From: Planctomycetota bacterium
GTDB lineage: Bacteria; Planctomycetota; UBA1135; UBA2386
Direction of reading: 5' to 3'
Assembly: GCA_016794425.1 (NCBI GenBank)
Contig: JAEUHR010000040.1
Coordinates: forward strand, 1 to 64,000
DNA: 64,000 nucleotides
Shown here: piece after piece, positions 51,958-60,612 of the stretch
Layout of the letters: each line of letters starts with the position of its first letter
Position numbering within the stretch: position 1 is the first letter of the stretch
The notes under the pieces: model-generated
What the model was told of the DNA's origin: nothing
Database searches by the model: none
The model's input: only the letters and a program-made list of their open reading frames with translations
Made by a program: the position numbers and the translations under genes

Positions 51958-53769
51958 ATGGCCGCGGCAACCGAGCCTCGGGGTCGGCCGACGCGCCGCC
52001 GACGCGCTGGCGCCGGCGCGCCGGCGATCGTGCTCGGCGTGGTGCTGACCACGTGCGCACTGGCGGCGCAGACCCCGCCACCGGCGCCACCGCCGGTGCA
52101 GGAGCCGAAGCCCGCACCGACGCCGGCCCCACAGCCGACGCCGACGCCGACGCCGACGCCGGAGGCGCAGCAGCAGCCACCGGCACCGCCCCCCGCGCCC
52201 GAACCGATCGATCCGACCCGGGCCGCGGCCGAGGCGCTGCGCCGGCGGCTCGGGCTGAAGCCGGGGCCCGCGGGTGATCCGCCGGCCGGCCCGCCCACCA
52301 CGCCGCCGGTGCCACCGCCGCCGACGACGACGACGCAGCCGGACGCCGCGGCACCGCAGTCGCAGGACCCGCCGCCGAACCCGGCGCCGCCGCCCACGGA
52401 TCCGACCGACGCCGCGAAGCGGGCGCTGCAACGCGTGTTGCCGACCGCCGAGCCGCCGGCCGTGGCGCCGATCCCGGACGCGACCGGCGTGCCCGAGGCG
52501 GCCGCCCCCGCGCCGCCCGCGGCGGCCGCCGCACCGGTGCCGGTCGCGGTGCCGTGGGCCGCGACGCTGGCGAGCCGCTACCGCGCCCGCCATGGCGACG
52601 GCTTCACCGACCAGGACCTGGTCGCACGGTTGTCGCTCGACGTCGGCCGCAGCAGCACCGACGCGGTGACGCTCCACCTGGCCGCGCGCGGCTATGCCGA
52701 CCTCGACGGCCGCCGCGACGACGACCCGTTCGCCGGCCTCGACCAGAGCCTCGGCGACGATTTCGACGCGCGGCTCTACCGCGCGCACCTCGACGCACAC
52801 CGGCTGCCGCACGTGGCGCTGCTGCGGCTCGGCCGTCAGGACCACGACGAGACGCCGACGCCGATCACGTTCGACGGGTTGCGGCTCGACAGCGCGCCGC
52901 TCGGCGCCGTGCGGGCGTGGTTGTCGGCGTACGGCGGCGTGCCGGTGCACCACTTCGAGGCGTCGGCGCGCGGCGACTCGGTGGTCGGTTTCGGCGCCGG
53001 GCTGCAGCCGTGGCAGCAGGCCCGCGTGCGGCTCGACTGGATGGACCTGCGCGACGAGTTCCTGGCCGCGGACCGCCGCGACGGCCTGTTCGGCGCGCGC
53101 TGGTGGCAGACGCTCGGCCCGATGCAGCTGCGCGGCCTGCACACGTGGCGCGACGGCCGTGCGCGCGACCTGCAGGTGGTCGCGGCCGGCCAAGTCGCCG
53201 AGCCGTTGCACGTGACCGTCGACTACCGCGAACTGCTGACGACGCAGCGCACGCAGGTCACCGAGCTCGACCCGTTCACCGACATCGCGCTCGACTACGT
53301 GCCGTATCGGCAGCTCGGCGCGACGCTCGGCCTCGACCTCGACGAACACGTCGCGCTCGGCGCCGGCGCCGACGTGCGACGGTTGTCGGACCGCAGCGAC
53401 GAACGTGAGTTCAACCGCGAGTTCGAGCGCTACCACGCCGACGTGACGCTGCGCGACTTCGCGGTGCCGGGCCTGTCGCTGGTGGTCTCCGGCAGCCTGT
53501 GGCAGACGTCGGGCGAGGCGTTCCGCACGCTGGCCGGCGAACTCGAGTACCGGCCCGATCGCGCGCTGCGCGCCGCGCTCGGCACCGCCTACGATCTGTA
53601 CCGCTACGACGCGTTCGACGACCGCGAACGGGTGCACGTGCGCTCGTGGTACCTGCGCCTGGACCGGCGCGTCGGCGCCGCACTGCGCGTCGACGGCGCC
53701 TACGAGTACGAGCGCGACGACGACGCCGAGTTCCACCTGTTCCGGCTGGGAGTGACATGGACCCTGTGA
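51958..53769 (+). CDS. Putative outer-membrane beta-barrel of the cytochrome locus
   Basis: 603 residues. The N-terminus has an export-like segment (APAIVLGVVLTTCALAAQ), followed by about 170 residues of Pro/Ala/Thr-rich low complexity, including a PTPTPTPTP run. From about 195 the chain has alternating amphipathic strands with aromatic ends (ARVRLDWMDL, FGARWWQTLGPMQLRGLHTW, GLSLVVSGSLWQTSG) and ends FRLGVTWTL, a beta-barrel-type last strand. The roughly 400-residue barrel is shorter than MtrB. No MtrB-type N-terminal CXXC is seen. Position between the multiheme genes suggests a porin sheath for electron transfer; this role is inferred from context. Confidence 0.72.
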   Translation: MAAATEPRGRPTRRRRAGAGAPAIVLGVVLTTCALAAQTPPPAPPPVQEPKPAPTPAPQPTPTPTPTPEAQQQPPAPPPAPEPIDPTRAAAEALRRRLGLKPGPAGDPPAGPPTTPPVPPPPTTTTQPDAAAPQSQDPPPNPAPPPTDPTDAAKRALQRVLPTAEPPAVAPIPDATGVPEAAAPAPPAAAAAPVPVAVPWAATLASRYRARHGDGFTDQDLVARLSLDVGRSSTDAVTLHLAARGYADLDGRRDDDPFAGLDQSLGDDFDARLYRAHLDAHRLPHVALLRLGRQDHDETPTPITFDGLRLDSAPLGAVRAWLSAYGGVPVHHFEASARGDSVVGFGAGLQPWQQARVRLDWMDLRDEFLAADRRDGLFGARWWQTLGPMQLRGLHTWRDGRARDLQVVAAGQVAEPLHVTVDYRELLTTQRTQVTELDPFTDIALDYVPYRQLGATLGLDLDEHVALGAGADVRRLSDRSDEREFNREFERYHADVTLRDFAVPGLSLVVSGSLWQTSGEAFRTLAGELEYRPDRALRAALGTAYDLYRYDAFDDRERVHVRSWYLRLDRRVGAALRVDGAYEYERDDDAEFHLFRLGVTWTL

Positions 53770-54785
53770 CGCACCTGCACCGCCGCCGCACGTGGCCGTG
53801 GTGGCTCGCCGCCGCCGCATGGCTCTCCGTGTCGGCCTGCCTGTCGCTGCCGCGCGCCCGCCGCGCCGAACCGTCGTTCCCGCACCGCGTGCACGTGGTC
53901 GACAACGACCTCGCGTGCACGTTCTGCCACCCGGGCGTGCGGACGGACGACCGGCCGGGCATGCCGCCGCCCGAACTGTGCGCGCCGTGCCACGACCAGT
54001 TCGACCGCGACAAGCCGCCGGAACGCCGCATCGCCGCGTTCTTCGACGAACGCAGCCGCTACCGCACGGTCGCCGACACGACGCGGCCCGCCGACGTGCG
54101 GTTCTCGCATCGGCAGCACACCACCGAGGCGAAGCTCGACTGCAGCGCCTGCCACGGCGACGTGGCGCAGCAGGACTCGGTGCCGCTGGCGCCGCTGGTG
54201 CAGAAGTCGGCGTGCATGGACTGCCACGCGACGCTGGGCCGCGGCAACGCCTGCGACGAGTGCCACACCGAGATCGACGCCGCCTGGCAGCCGCCGTCGC
54301 ACGCACACGCGTGGCTGCGCACGCACGGCGAAGTGGTGCGCTGCGGCAGCGAGCGCAGCGCCGACCGCTGCGAGCTGTGCCACCAGGACGCGACCGGCTG
54401 CCGCAGCTGCCACGCGCAGACGCCGCCGGCGAACCACGACCAGACGTTCCGCACGCGCACGCACGGCCTGCTGGCCTCGGTCGATCGCTCGGGCTGCGTC
54501 GTCTGCCACACGCAGGACAGCTGCCGGCAGTGCCACGAGACCACGCGACCGCGCAGCCACCGCGGCGGCTTCGGCGCGCCGCAGGACCGCCACTGCGTCG
54601 GTTGCCACCTGCCGCTCGAAGCCGATGGCTGCGGCGTCTGCCACGACGGCACGCCGTCGCACGACCTCGCCGCACCGCTGCCCGCCGGCCACGTGCCGTC
54701 GATGAACTGCCGCATGTGCCATGGCAACGGTGTCGCGCTGCCGCACCCGGACGGCGGCCACGTCTGCACGGCCTGCCACCGCTGA
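53757..54785 (+). CDS. Periplasmic/lipid-anchored 13-heme-motif cytochrome c
   Basis: 342 residues with a signal sequence that could be lipoprotein-type (SVSAC). Thirteen CXXCH motifs are visible: CTFCH, CAPCH, CSACH, CMDCH, CDECH, CELCH, CRSCH, CVVCH, CRQCH, CVGCH, CGVCH, CRMCH and CTACH. Several distal His ligands are likely (FPHRVH, FSHRQH). MtrA has ten motifs in a similar length, so this is heme-denser. It overlaps the putative barrel gene by 13 nt and is probably the wire inserted into or below it. Confidence 0.88.
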   Translation: MDPVTHLHRRRTWPWWLAAAAWLSVSACLSLPRARRAEPSFPHRVHVVDNDLACTFCHPGVRTDDRPGMPPPELCAPCHDQFDRDKPPERRIAAFFDERSRYRTVADTTRPADVRFSHRQHTTEAKLDCSACHGDVAQQDSVPLAPLVQKSACMDCHATLGRGNACDECHTEIDAAWQPPSHAHAWLRTHGEVVRCGSERSADRCELCHQDATGCRSCHAQTPPANHDQTFRTRTHGLLASVDRSGCVVCHTQDSCRQCHETTRPRSHRGGFGAPQDRHCVGCHLPLEADGCGVCHDGTPSHDLAAPLPAGHVPSMNCRMCHGNGVALPHPDGGHVCTACHR

Positions 54786-54903
54786 CGGCGGCTACGCACT
54801 CGACCCCGGTCGAACGCACCCTTCTGCCCATGAACGGCGGCGCGGCCAGCGGGCATGGTTCTCTGTCATCGCCGTGTCACTCGCGGCGACCGGAGTCCCG
54901 CCC

Positions 54904-57654
54904 ATGTCGCACCAACACCCCGTCGATTCCCCCCATCGCCGACCGCTGCGCCACCTGTGGCTCGGCGCGCTGGCGCTGGTCGCGGCCTGCAACAGCAGCA
55001 ACCGCGCCCCCGAACTGAAGGTCGCCGACGAACCCGTCGTCGGCCCGAACGACACGCTGCCGGGTGTCGTCGTCGAGATCCTCGGCGTGCGCGGCGGCAG
55101 CGGACCGAACGGCGCGTTCCGCACCGGCGATCGGCCGATCGTCGAGTTCACCGTCGAGCGCAGCAACGGCGATCCGCTCGAGCTCGCGACGATGGCGCGC
55201 GGCGCGATCATGGTCTCGGGCCCGACGTCGGGCTACCAGCGCGTGATCGAGTCGCAGGCCGACGTGGTCGCGAAGGCGACCAAGATCGCGGTCGGCAAGT
55301 ACACCTACCAGTTCGCGGTGCCGATCCCGGCGACCTACCTGGCGCCGCTGAACGACACGACCGCGATCACGCTCGGCGAGATGACCGGCAAGCCGCTGGT
55401 GTCCGGCACCTACACGGTCGGCCTCGAGCTGCGCAAGGACTACACGGTCGACGGCGTCGTCTACCGCGATCCGGGCAACACGTCCTTCGACTTCCTGTTC
55501 GGTGATGCGACGGCGCTCGAGCCGCGTGAGGTCGTGACGCTGGCCAACTGCAACCAGTGCCACACCGAACTGCGCGCCCACGGCGACAACCGCGACAAGA
55601 TCACGAACTGCCTCCTGTGCCACACGACCGGCGCCGAGGACAAGAACGTCGCCACGGCGGCGAACGGCACGCCGGGCGTCGCGATCGACTTCAAGGTGAT
55701 GATCCACAAGATCCACGCCGGCAAGTACCTGCCGTCCGTGCTCGGCGTCACCACGAACCCGAACGGCACGCGCAAGTACGACGCGACGAAGCAGCCGTAC
55801 CAGCTGGTCGGCTACGGCAACAGCGTGATCGACTTCTCGCACATCGCCTTCCCGGCCTGGCCGAGCTTCTACACCGGCATGCCGCGCGACGGCGGCTACA
55901 CGGCGCTGACCAGCGGCCAGAAGTCGCTCGAGAACTCGATGCTGAAGATGCCGGTCGGCTGCAACAAGTGCCACGGCGACCCGGACGACAGCGGCCCGCT
56001 GCCCGCGCCGGCGCAGGGCGACCTGATCTGGTCGCAGCCGTCGATCGCGGCGTGCTCGTCGTGCCACGACGACTGGGTCCCCGACCACCTCTACACGGCG
56101 AACGGCCAGACGATGCCGATCCAGCGCGACGACGCCGCCTGCAAGGACTGCCATCGCACGAGCGGCACGGCGCTCGACGTCGTCGACGCGCACCGCCACC
56201 CGCTGGTCGACCCCGACGTGGCCCGCGGCCTGACGTTCGAGTTCGACGCGATCACCGACGTCGGCAACGGCAACGGCAAGTTCGAGCCCGGCGAGAAGAT
56301 CGAGGTCACGTTCTCGGCCAAGGACGATGCCGGCGCCGCCGTCGCGGCGAGCTCGCTGAGCCGCATCGAAGTGATCCTCAGCGGTCCGACCAGCAACCCG
56401 CAGATCCTCAACTACCAGCGCCTCGGCCAGGCGTTCTTCACCGGCACGGGCCCGTACACGTTCCGGCTGCCGGACATCTACTACTACGAGCCGATCGGCA
56501 CGTCCGCCGGCACGCTGCAGACGTTCGCGACCGCCAACGCGCCGCACTGGAACGTCGCCAACGCGACGACCTCGCTGCTGCGGGTCACCGGCACCGGCAA
56601 CTCGTCGACGCTGGCCGCGGCCGCGCCGGCGACGCAGAACTACGTCGACGTCGCGGCCGGTCAGGGCACGCAGTTCGCCAAGGACGACTTCATCGTGCTC
56701 GACGACGCCAGCCCCGGCCAACGCGAGTTCATGAAGATCCAGTGGGTCGACGGCGACCGGCTCTGGTTCAGCTCGCAGTTCCGGCAGACCTACAAGCCGA
56801 ACCTGAAGAAGCTGCACGCGAGCGGCGCGACCGTGCAGGTCGTGACGACCGCGGCGGTGCCGACGACGAGCTACGCGCTCGACGCGACCACCGGCGTGAT
56901 CACCGAGACCACCGAGTTCGGCAACGGCGAACTGCTGTGCACCTACTCGTCGGACTTCGTGATCCCGAGCGTCTATCCGGGCGCGCTGGACGATTCGCCG
57001 ACCAACGGCGAGGACTGGGGCGACTGGACCGGCCTCGCTCTGCTCGACGGCACCTACACGTTCGACATGCACGGCGCGCGGTCGCTGTCGGTGACGCGCT
57101 CGGGCGAGACGACGAGCTACACGGAAGGTGCGAACTCGACCGTCGCGAAGCTGCTGTTCGGCGATGCGACCACGATCGAGGACGTGACGCGGATCTCGCC
57201 GGACGCCTGCTACGGCTGCCACGAGAACCTGCAGTTCCACGGCGGCAGCCGGCGCAGCGTCGAGGCGTGCCTGCAGTGCCACGGCACGGCCGGCGCCGAG
57301 AACCAGCCGCTCTACGAGAACCAGACCACCGGTTCGTTCGGCACCTCGGTCGAGTTCCGCAACCTGGCGCACGCGTTCCACAACGGCGTGTTCCCCGGCA
57401 TGCCGGGCGGCGTGCAGGACTGCCGCAAGTGCCACGCCGACAACACGGCCTGGACGCTGCCGGCCGAGCGCCTGCACCCCGACCAGACGCGGCCGACGCG
57501 GGCCTGGTACGTCGCCTGCTCGTCGTGCCACACGACCTCGCCGGAGCGCGCGCACATGGACGCGAACACCAGCCCGGCCGGTGCCGAGGCCTGCGCGATC
57601 TGCCACGGCGCGAACGACCCGCTGAACGTCATCGACGTGCACAAGGTCAAGTGA
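54904..57654 (+). CDS. Decaheme OmcA/MtrC-family outer-surface cytochrome lipoprotein
   Basis: 916 residues with a lipobox (ALVAACNSS), preceded by GGAG. Ten CXXCH motifs fall in two groups of five: CNQCH, CLLCH, CNKCH, CSSCH and CKDCH (about 215-415), then CYGCH, CLQCH, CRKCH, CSSCH and CAICH (about 765-905). The hallmark sequence FKVMIHKIHAGKYLP is present, and beta-rich domains separate and precede the heme groups, as in OmcA/MtrC (domain I-II and III-IV). Such proteins pass electrons to metals, humics or electrodes outside the cell. The gene lies 118 nt after the 13-heme gene. Confidence 0.93.
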   Translation: MSHQHPVDSPHRRPLRHLWLGALALVAACNSSNRAPELKVADEPVVGPNDTLPGVVVEILGVRGGSGPNGAFRTGDRPIVEFTVERSNGDPLELATMARGAIMVSGPTSGYQRVIESQADVVAKATKIAVGKYTYQFAVPIPATYLAPLNDTTAITLGEMTGKPLVSGTYTVGLELRKDYTVDGVVYRDPGNTSFDFLFGDATALEPREVVTLANCNQCHTELRAHGDNRDKITNCLLCHTTGAEDKNVATAANGTPGVAIDFKVMIHKIHAGKYLPSVLGVTTNPNGTRKYDATKQPYQLVGYGNSVIDFSHIAFPAWPSFYTGMPRDGGYTALTSGQKSLENSMLKMPVGCNKCHGDPDDSGPLPAPAQGDLIWSQPSIAACSSCHDDWVPDHLYTANGQTMPIQRDDAACKDCHRTSGTALDVVDAHRHPLVDPDVARGLTFEFDAITDVGNGNGKFEPGEKIEVTFSAKDDAGAAVAASSLSRIEVILSGPTSNPQILNYQRLGQAFFTGTGPYTFRLPDIYYYEPIGTSAGTLQTFATANAPHWNVANATTSLLRVTGTGNSSTLAAAAPATQNYVDVAAGQGTQFAKDDFIVLDDASPGQREFMKIQWVDGDRLWFSSQFRQTYKPNLKKLHASGATVQVVTTAAVPTTSYALDATTGVITETTEFGNGELLCTYSSDFVIPSVYPGALDDSPTNGEDWGDWTGLALLDGTYTFDMHGARSLSVTRSGETTSYTEGANSTVAKLLFGDATTIEDVTRISPDACYGCHENLQFHGGSRRSVEACLQCHGTAGAENQPLYENQTTGSFGTSVEFRNLAHAFHNGVFPGMPGGVQDCRKCHADNTAWTLPAERLHPDQTRPTRAWYVACSSCHTTSPERAHMDANTSPAGAEACAICHGANDPLNVIDVHKVK

Positions 57655-57666
57655 CCGGCACGGAGC

Positions 57667-57690
57667 GCGGCGGGTGCCGGCACCCGCCGC
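57667..57690. terminator. 24-bp perfect palindrome after the decaheme gene
   Basis: GCGGCGGGTGCC followed directly by its reverse complement, between the convergent decaheme cytochrome and DUF427 genes. It would form a strong hairpin in either transcript and likely marks the end of both. No T-tract. Confidence 0.55.
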
Positions 57691-57706
57691 GAACCTGCTC
57701 GGCGCG

Positions 57707-57991
57707 TCAGGCGCCGACTTCGACCTCGTCCTGGAAGCCGATCCACTGCGCGACGTGGCGCAGCGCCGGGCCGGGCGCCTCGTACGACCACGCGCAGCGC
57801 GGCGCGCGGCGGCCACCCTCGACCACGTCGTAGAACTGCACGCCATGCGGGCAGCGGCGGTCGGCCGCGGTCCGCGCCACGGCCTGCAGCAGGTCCAGGC
57901 GCACGGCGTCGCGCGGGAAGTAGACGTAGCCGTCGGCTTCGCGGGTCGAGTCGCTGTCCGCGAGGACGAGGCCGTGCCAGAGGGCGCGCAT
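57707..57991 (-). CDS. DUF427 family protein
   Basis: 94 residues matching DUF427: MRALWHGLVLADSDSTREADG at the N-terminus, YVYFPRDAVRLDLLQ, CPHGVQFYDVV and AWSYEAPGPALRHVAQWIGF. The family is small and cytoplasmic; its biochemical role is not established. The ATG at 57991 gives the full domain. Confidence 0.88.
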   Translation of the reverse strand: MRALWHGLVLADSDSTREADGYVYFPRDAVRLDLLQAVARTAADRRCPHGVQFYDVVEGGRRAPRCAWSYEAPGPALRHVAQWIGFQDEVEVGA

Positions 57992-58078
57992 CCGGACACC
58001 GTACTCGCGGACGGTCCCCGGCACCACGCGGCGCCGCCGCAGGCTTGCAGTCGCGGCCGGTGCGGCGATCATCCGGCG

Positions 58079-58888
58079 ATGAAGTCGCGCCGCCGCCTCT
58101 CCCTGTTGTCCCTGCTCCTCGCTGCCGGCTGCGCCTCGACCGGCACCTCGGCCACGACCGACATCCGCGGCGAAGTCGTGACCTACGAGGCCGGCGGCGC
58201 CGTGTGCACCGGCTTCGTCTGCTACGACGCAGCCCGCACCGGCAAGCGTCCCGGCGTGCTGGTCGTGCACGAGTGGTGGGGCCACAACGACTACGTGCGC
58301 GACCGCGCCCGCCAGCTGGCGCAGCTCGGCTACGTGGCGTTCGCGGTCGACATGTACGGCGACGGCAAGCAGGCGCTGCACCCCGACGACGCGCAGAAGT
58401 TCGCGCAGCAGGTGTTCGCGAACATGGACGCCGGCACGGCACGGTTCGTGGCCGCGAAGGAACGGCTCGCCGCGCACCCGATGACCGACGGCGAACGCAT
58501 CGCCGCGATCGGCTACTGCTTCGGCGGCGCAATCGTGCTGCAGATGGCGCGCGGCGGCATGGATCTCGACGCGGTCGCCAGCTTCCACGGCAGCCTCGGC
58601 ACGCAGCAGCCGGCGCAGAAGGGCACGGTGAAGGCCCGCGTGCTGGTCTGCCACGGCGCCGCCGACGCGCTGATCCCCGACGACCAGGTCGCCGCGTTCC
58701 GCCACGAGATGGCCGATGCCGGCGTCGACCTGCGGTTCGTCGCCTACCCCGGCGCCAAGCACGGGTTCACCAGCAAGGCGGCCGACGCGAATGCCGCGAA
58801 GTTCGGCCTGCCGCTGGGCTACGACGCCGCCGCCGACCAGGCCTCGTGGCACGAGCTGCAGCAGTTCCTGGCTGCCACCTGGCGCTGA
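58079..58888 (+). CDS. Dienelactone hydrolase family lipoprotein
   Basis: 269 residues with a lipoprotein signal (MKSRRRLSLLSLLLAAGC). Alpha/beta-hydrolase landmarks: LVVHEWWGHNDYVRDRA, the nucleophile motif IGYCFGGAIVLQ with Cys as in dienelactone hydrolase, an Asp in CHGAADALIPDD and the His in GAKHGFTS. Cytoplasmic relatives open dienelactones, but an exported lipoprotein is likely to act as a general esterase. It stands alone; the start was chosen for the signal peptide. Confidence 0.88.
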   Translation: MKSRRRLSLLSLLLAAGCASTGTSATTDIRGEVVTYEAGGAVCTGFVCYDAARTGKRPGVLVVHEWWGHNDYVRDRARQLAQLGYVAFAVDMYGDGKQALHPDDAQKFAQQVFANMDAGTARFVAAKERLAAHPMTDGERIAAIGYCFGGAIVLQMARGGMDLDAVASFHGSLGTQQPAQKGTVKARVLVCHGAADALIPDDQVAAFRHEMADAGVDLRFVAYPGAKHGFTSKAADANAAKFGLPLGYDAAADQASWHELQQFLAATWR

Positions 58889-59002
58889 CGCGCCGCACAC
58901 CGCCGCCGCGACCCGGGCCGCTCCGGGCACGGTTCCACGGCGGGGCCTTGCGTGACGACCACGGGGCGCGGCTATCCTCGGTGCCTCACCACGGAGCCCC
59001 GC

Positions 59003-60145
59003 ATGCGCCATCGGTACCTGTCGCTCGTCCTCGCGTTCGCCCTTCCCCTCACCGCCCAGGAACCCACGCCGACAAAGCCCGCACCAGCCGGCGATGCGCT
59101 GCGTCGAGCGCTGGTCGAAGCCACGGTCGATCGCACGACCATCTACACGGCAGCGAACCAGCTGCTGAAGGGCTCCGCCGAGGCCCGCGTCCAGCTGCTG
59201 ACCAACCTGGCCGCGGTGTCCGCCGCCGCCGCGAAGACGCCGCCCGCCGCCGACGCCAAACCCGCCGAACTCGGCGACGACGTGCGCGCGCTGATGGCCG
59301 AGGCCGCGGTCGGCAACGCCGAGCAGAGCGCCGCCGCGCTGGCGAAGCTCGCGGCAGACACGGCGGCCGGCCCGACCGCCCTGGCACAGCTCGACACGCG
59401 CGGCAAGCAGGTCGTCGACCGCTGCCTGCTGTCGTTCGTGCGCGCGAAGCTCGCGACCAATGCCGTCTACGCCGGCCAGTTCGCCGAGCTGCGCGACTTC
59501 GAACCGCTGGCCAGCACGACGTTGCTCGCGTGGGCCAAGGAAGCGCCGAAGGAAGCGACGCAACAGGGCTTCCGCGGCGCCTGCCTGCGCGCCGTGCGCG
59601 ACCTGCTGCCGGCCGACAAGGGCACCGACGCGATGCGCCAGGACCTGCGCAACATCGCGCAGCAGGCGCAGCACACGAGCGACCAGAACCTGTTCCTGAC
59701 CGCAATCTGCGCGCTGCACCAGTTCGGCGACCCGAGCCTGTTCGACCAGGTGCGCGACGGCATCCAGAAGCAGGCCGAAGGTGATGCCCCGCAGCAGAAG
59801 CTGATGGTCGCCAGCACGCTGGCCGACCTGCACTACCAGCTGCGCCAGTACGACAAGGCCGCCGAGCACTTCCGTGCCGCGATCGACCTGCTCGAGAAGG
59901 ACGGCGGCAACACCGAAGGCCTGTCGACGGTCTGCTACAACGCGGCCTGCTCGCTGGCACTCGCCGGCAAGACCGACGACGCGTTCGCCTACCTCGAGAA
60001 GGCGCTGCAGCACGGCCAGAAGGGCCGCCAGCTGTCGAAGGCGATGCTCGAGGAGGACCACGACACGATCAGCCTGAAGCAGGATCCGCGCTACCAGAAG
60101 TTGCTCGAGACCTACCTCGGCAGCCGGCAGCCGGCCGCGAAGTGA
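59003..60145 (+). CDS. Secreted TPR-containing protein
   Basis: 380 residues with a signal peptide (MRHRYLSLVLAFALPLTAQ). A helical Ala-rich N-terminal half has no family I recognise. At about 270-350 two TPR-like motifs are seen (LADLHYQLRQYDKAAEHFRAA and YNAACSLALAGKTDDAFAYLEK), closing with the TPR-end style DPRYQKLLETY. Probably a periplasmic scaffold. The stop overlaps the start of the MOSC gene (GTGA). Confidence 0.82.
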   Translation: MRHRYLSLVLAFALPLTAQEPTPTKPAPAGDALRRALVEATVDRTTIYTAANQLLKGSAEARVQLLTNLAAVSAAAAKTPPAADAKPAELGDDVRALMAEAAVGNAEQSAAALAKLAADTAAGPTALAQLDTRGKQVVDRCLLSFVRAKLATNAVYAGQFAELRDFEPLASTTLLAWAKEAPKEATQQGFRGACLRAVRDLLPADKGTDAMRQDLRNIAQQAQHTSDQNLFLTAICALHQFGDPSLFDQVRDGIQKQAEGDAPQQKLMVASTLADLHYQLRQYDKAAEHFRAAIDLLEKDGGNTEGLSTVCYNAACSLALAGKTDDAFAYLEKALQHGQKGRQLSKAMLEEDHDTISLKQDPRYQKLLETYLGSRQPAAK

Positions 60146-60603
60146 CGCAGCAGACGCGCGGCGCCGCGGGCCGCCTCGAGGCGATCCACCTGCGGCCGGC
60201 CGCGCGCACGCCGGTGCGCAGCGTCGCGTCGGCGACCGCGATCGCCGGCACCGGCCTCGCCGGCGACCACACCAACGGCGGCCGCCGCCAGGTGACGCTG
60301 CTGTCGCGCGAGGCCTGGGACGCGGCCTGCCGCACCCTGGGCCGCGCGATCGACCCCGCCGCGCGCCGCGCGAACCTGGTGGTCGCCGGCATCGACCTCG
60401 CGGCGTGCATCGGCGGCAGCCTGCACATCGGCCCGGTCGTCGTCGACGTGCTCGGCGAAACGCGGCCGTGTGAGCTGCTCGACGACGACGGCCGCCTCGG
60501 CCTCTGTGCCGCGCTGCGGCCCGAGCATCGCGGCGGCGTCTACGGCACCGTGCGCCAGGGCGGCACGCTGCAGGTCGGCGATCCGGTCGTTGCCTCGGCC
60601 TGA
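60142..60603 (+). CDS. MOSC domain protein
   Basis: 153 residues, essentially one MOSC domain: GRLEAIHLRPAARTP, GTGLAGDHTNGGRRQVTLLS, RRANLVVAGIDLAACIGG and GPVVVDVLGETRPCELLDD, with the conserved Cys expected to bind the molybdenum cofactor or its sulfur. MOSC proteins take part in moco sulfuration or related metal-sulfur steps. GTG start overlaps the preceding stop; the pairing with a secreted TPR protein has no obvious meaning. Confidence 0.9.
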   Translation: MTQQTRGAAGRLEAIHLRPAARTPVRSVASATAIAGTGLAGDHTNGGRRQVTLLSREAWDAACRTLGRAIDPAARRANLVVAGIDLAACIGGSLHIGPVVVDVLGETRPCELLDDDGRLGLCAALRPEHRGGVYGTVRQGGTLQVGDPVVASA

Positions 60604-60612
60604 CGCCGCGCC

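Noticed and set aside
49774..54831. Very long open frame on the minus strand across the cytochrome locus
   Set aside because: It is mostly the antisense of the plus-strand multiheme genes; only its C-terminal part (bcp) has family support. High GC makes long antisense frames common here.
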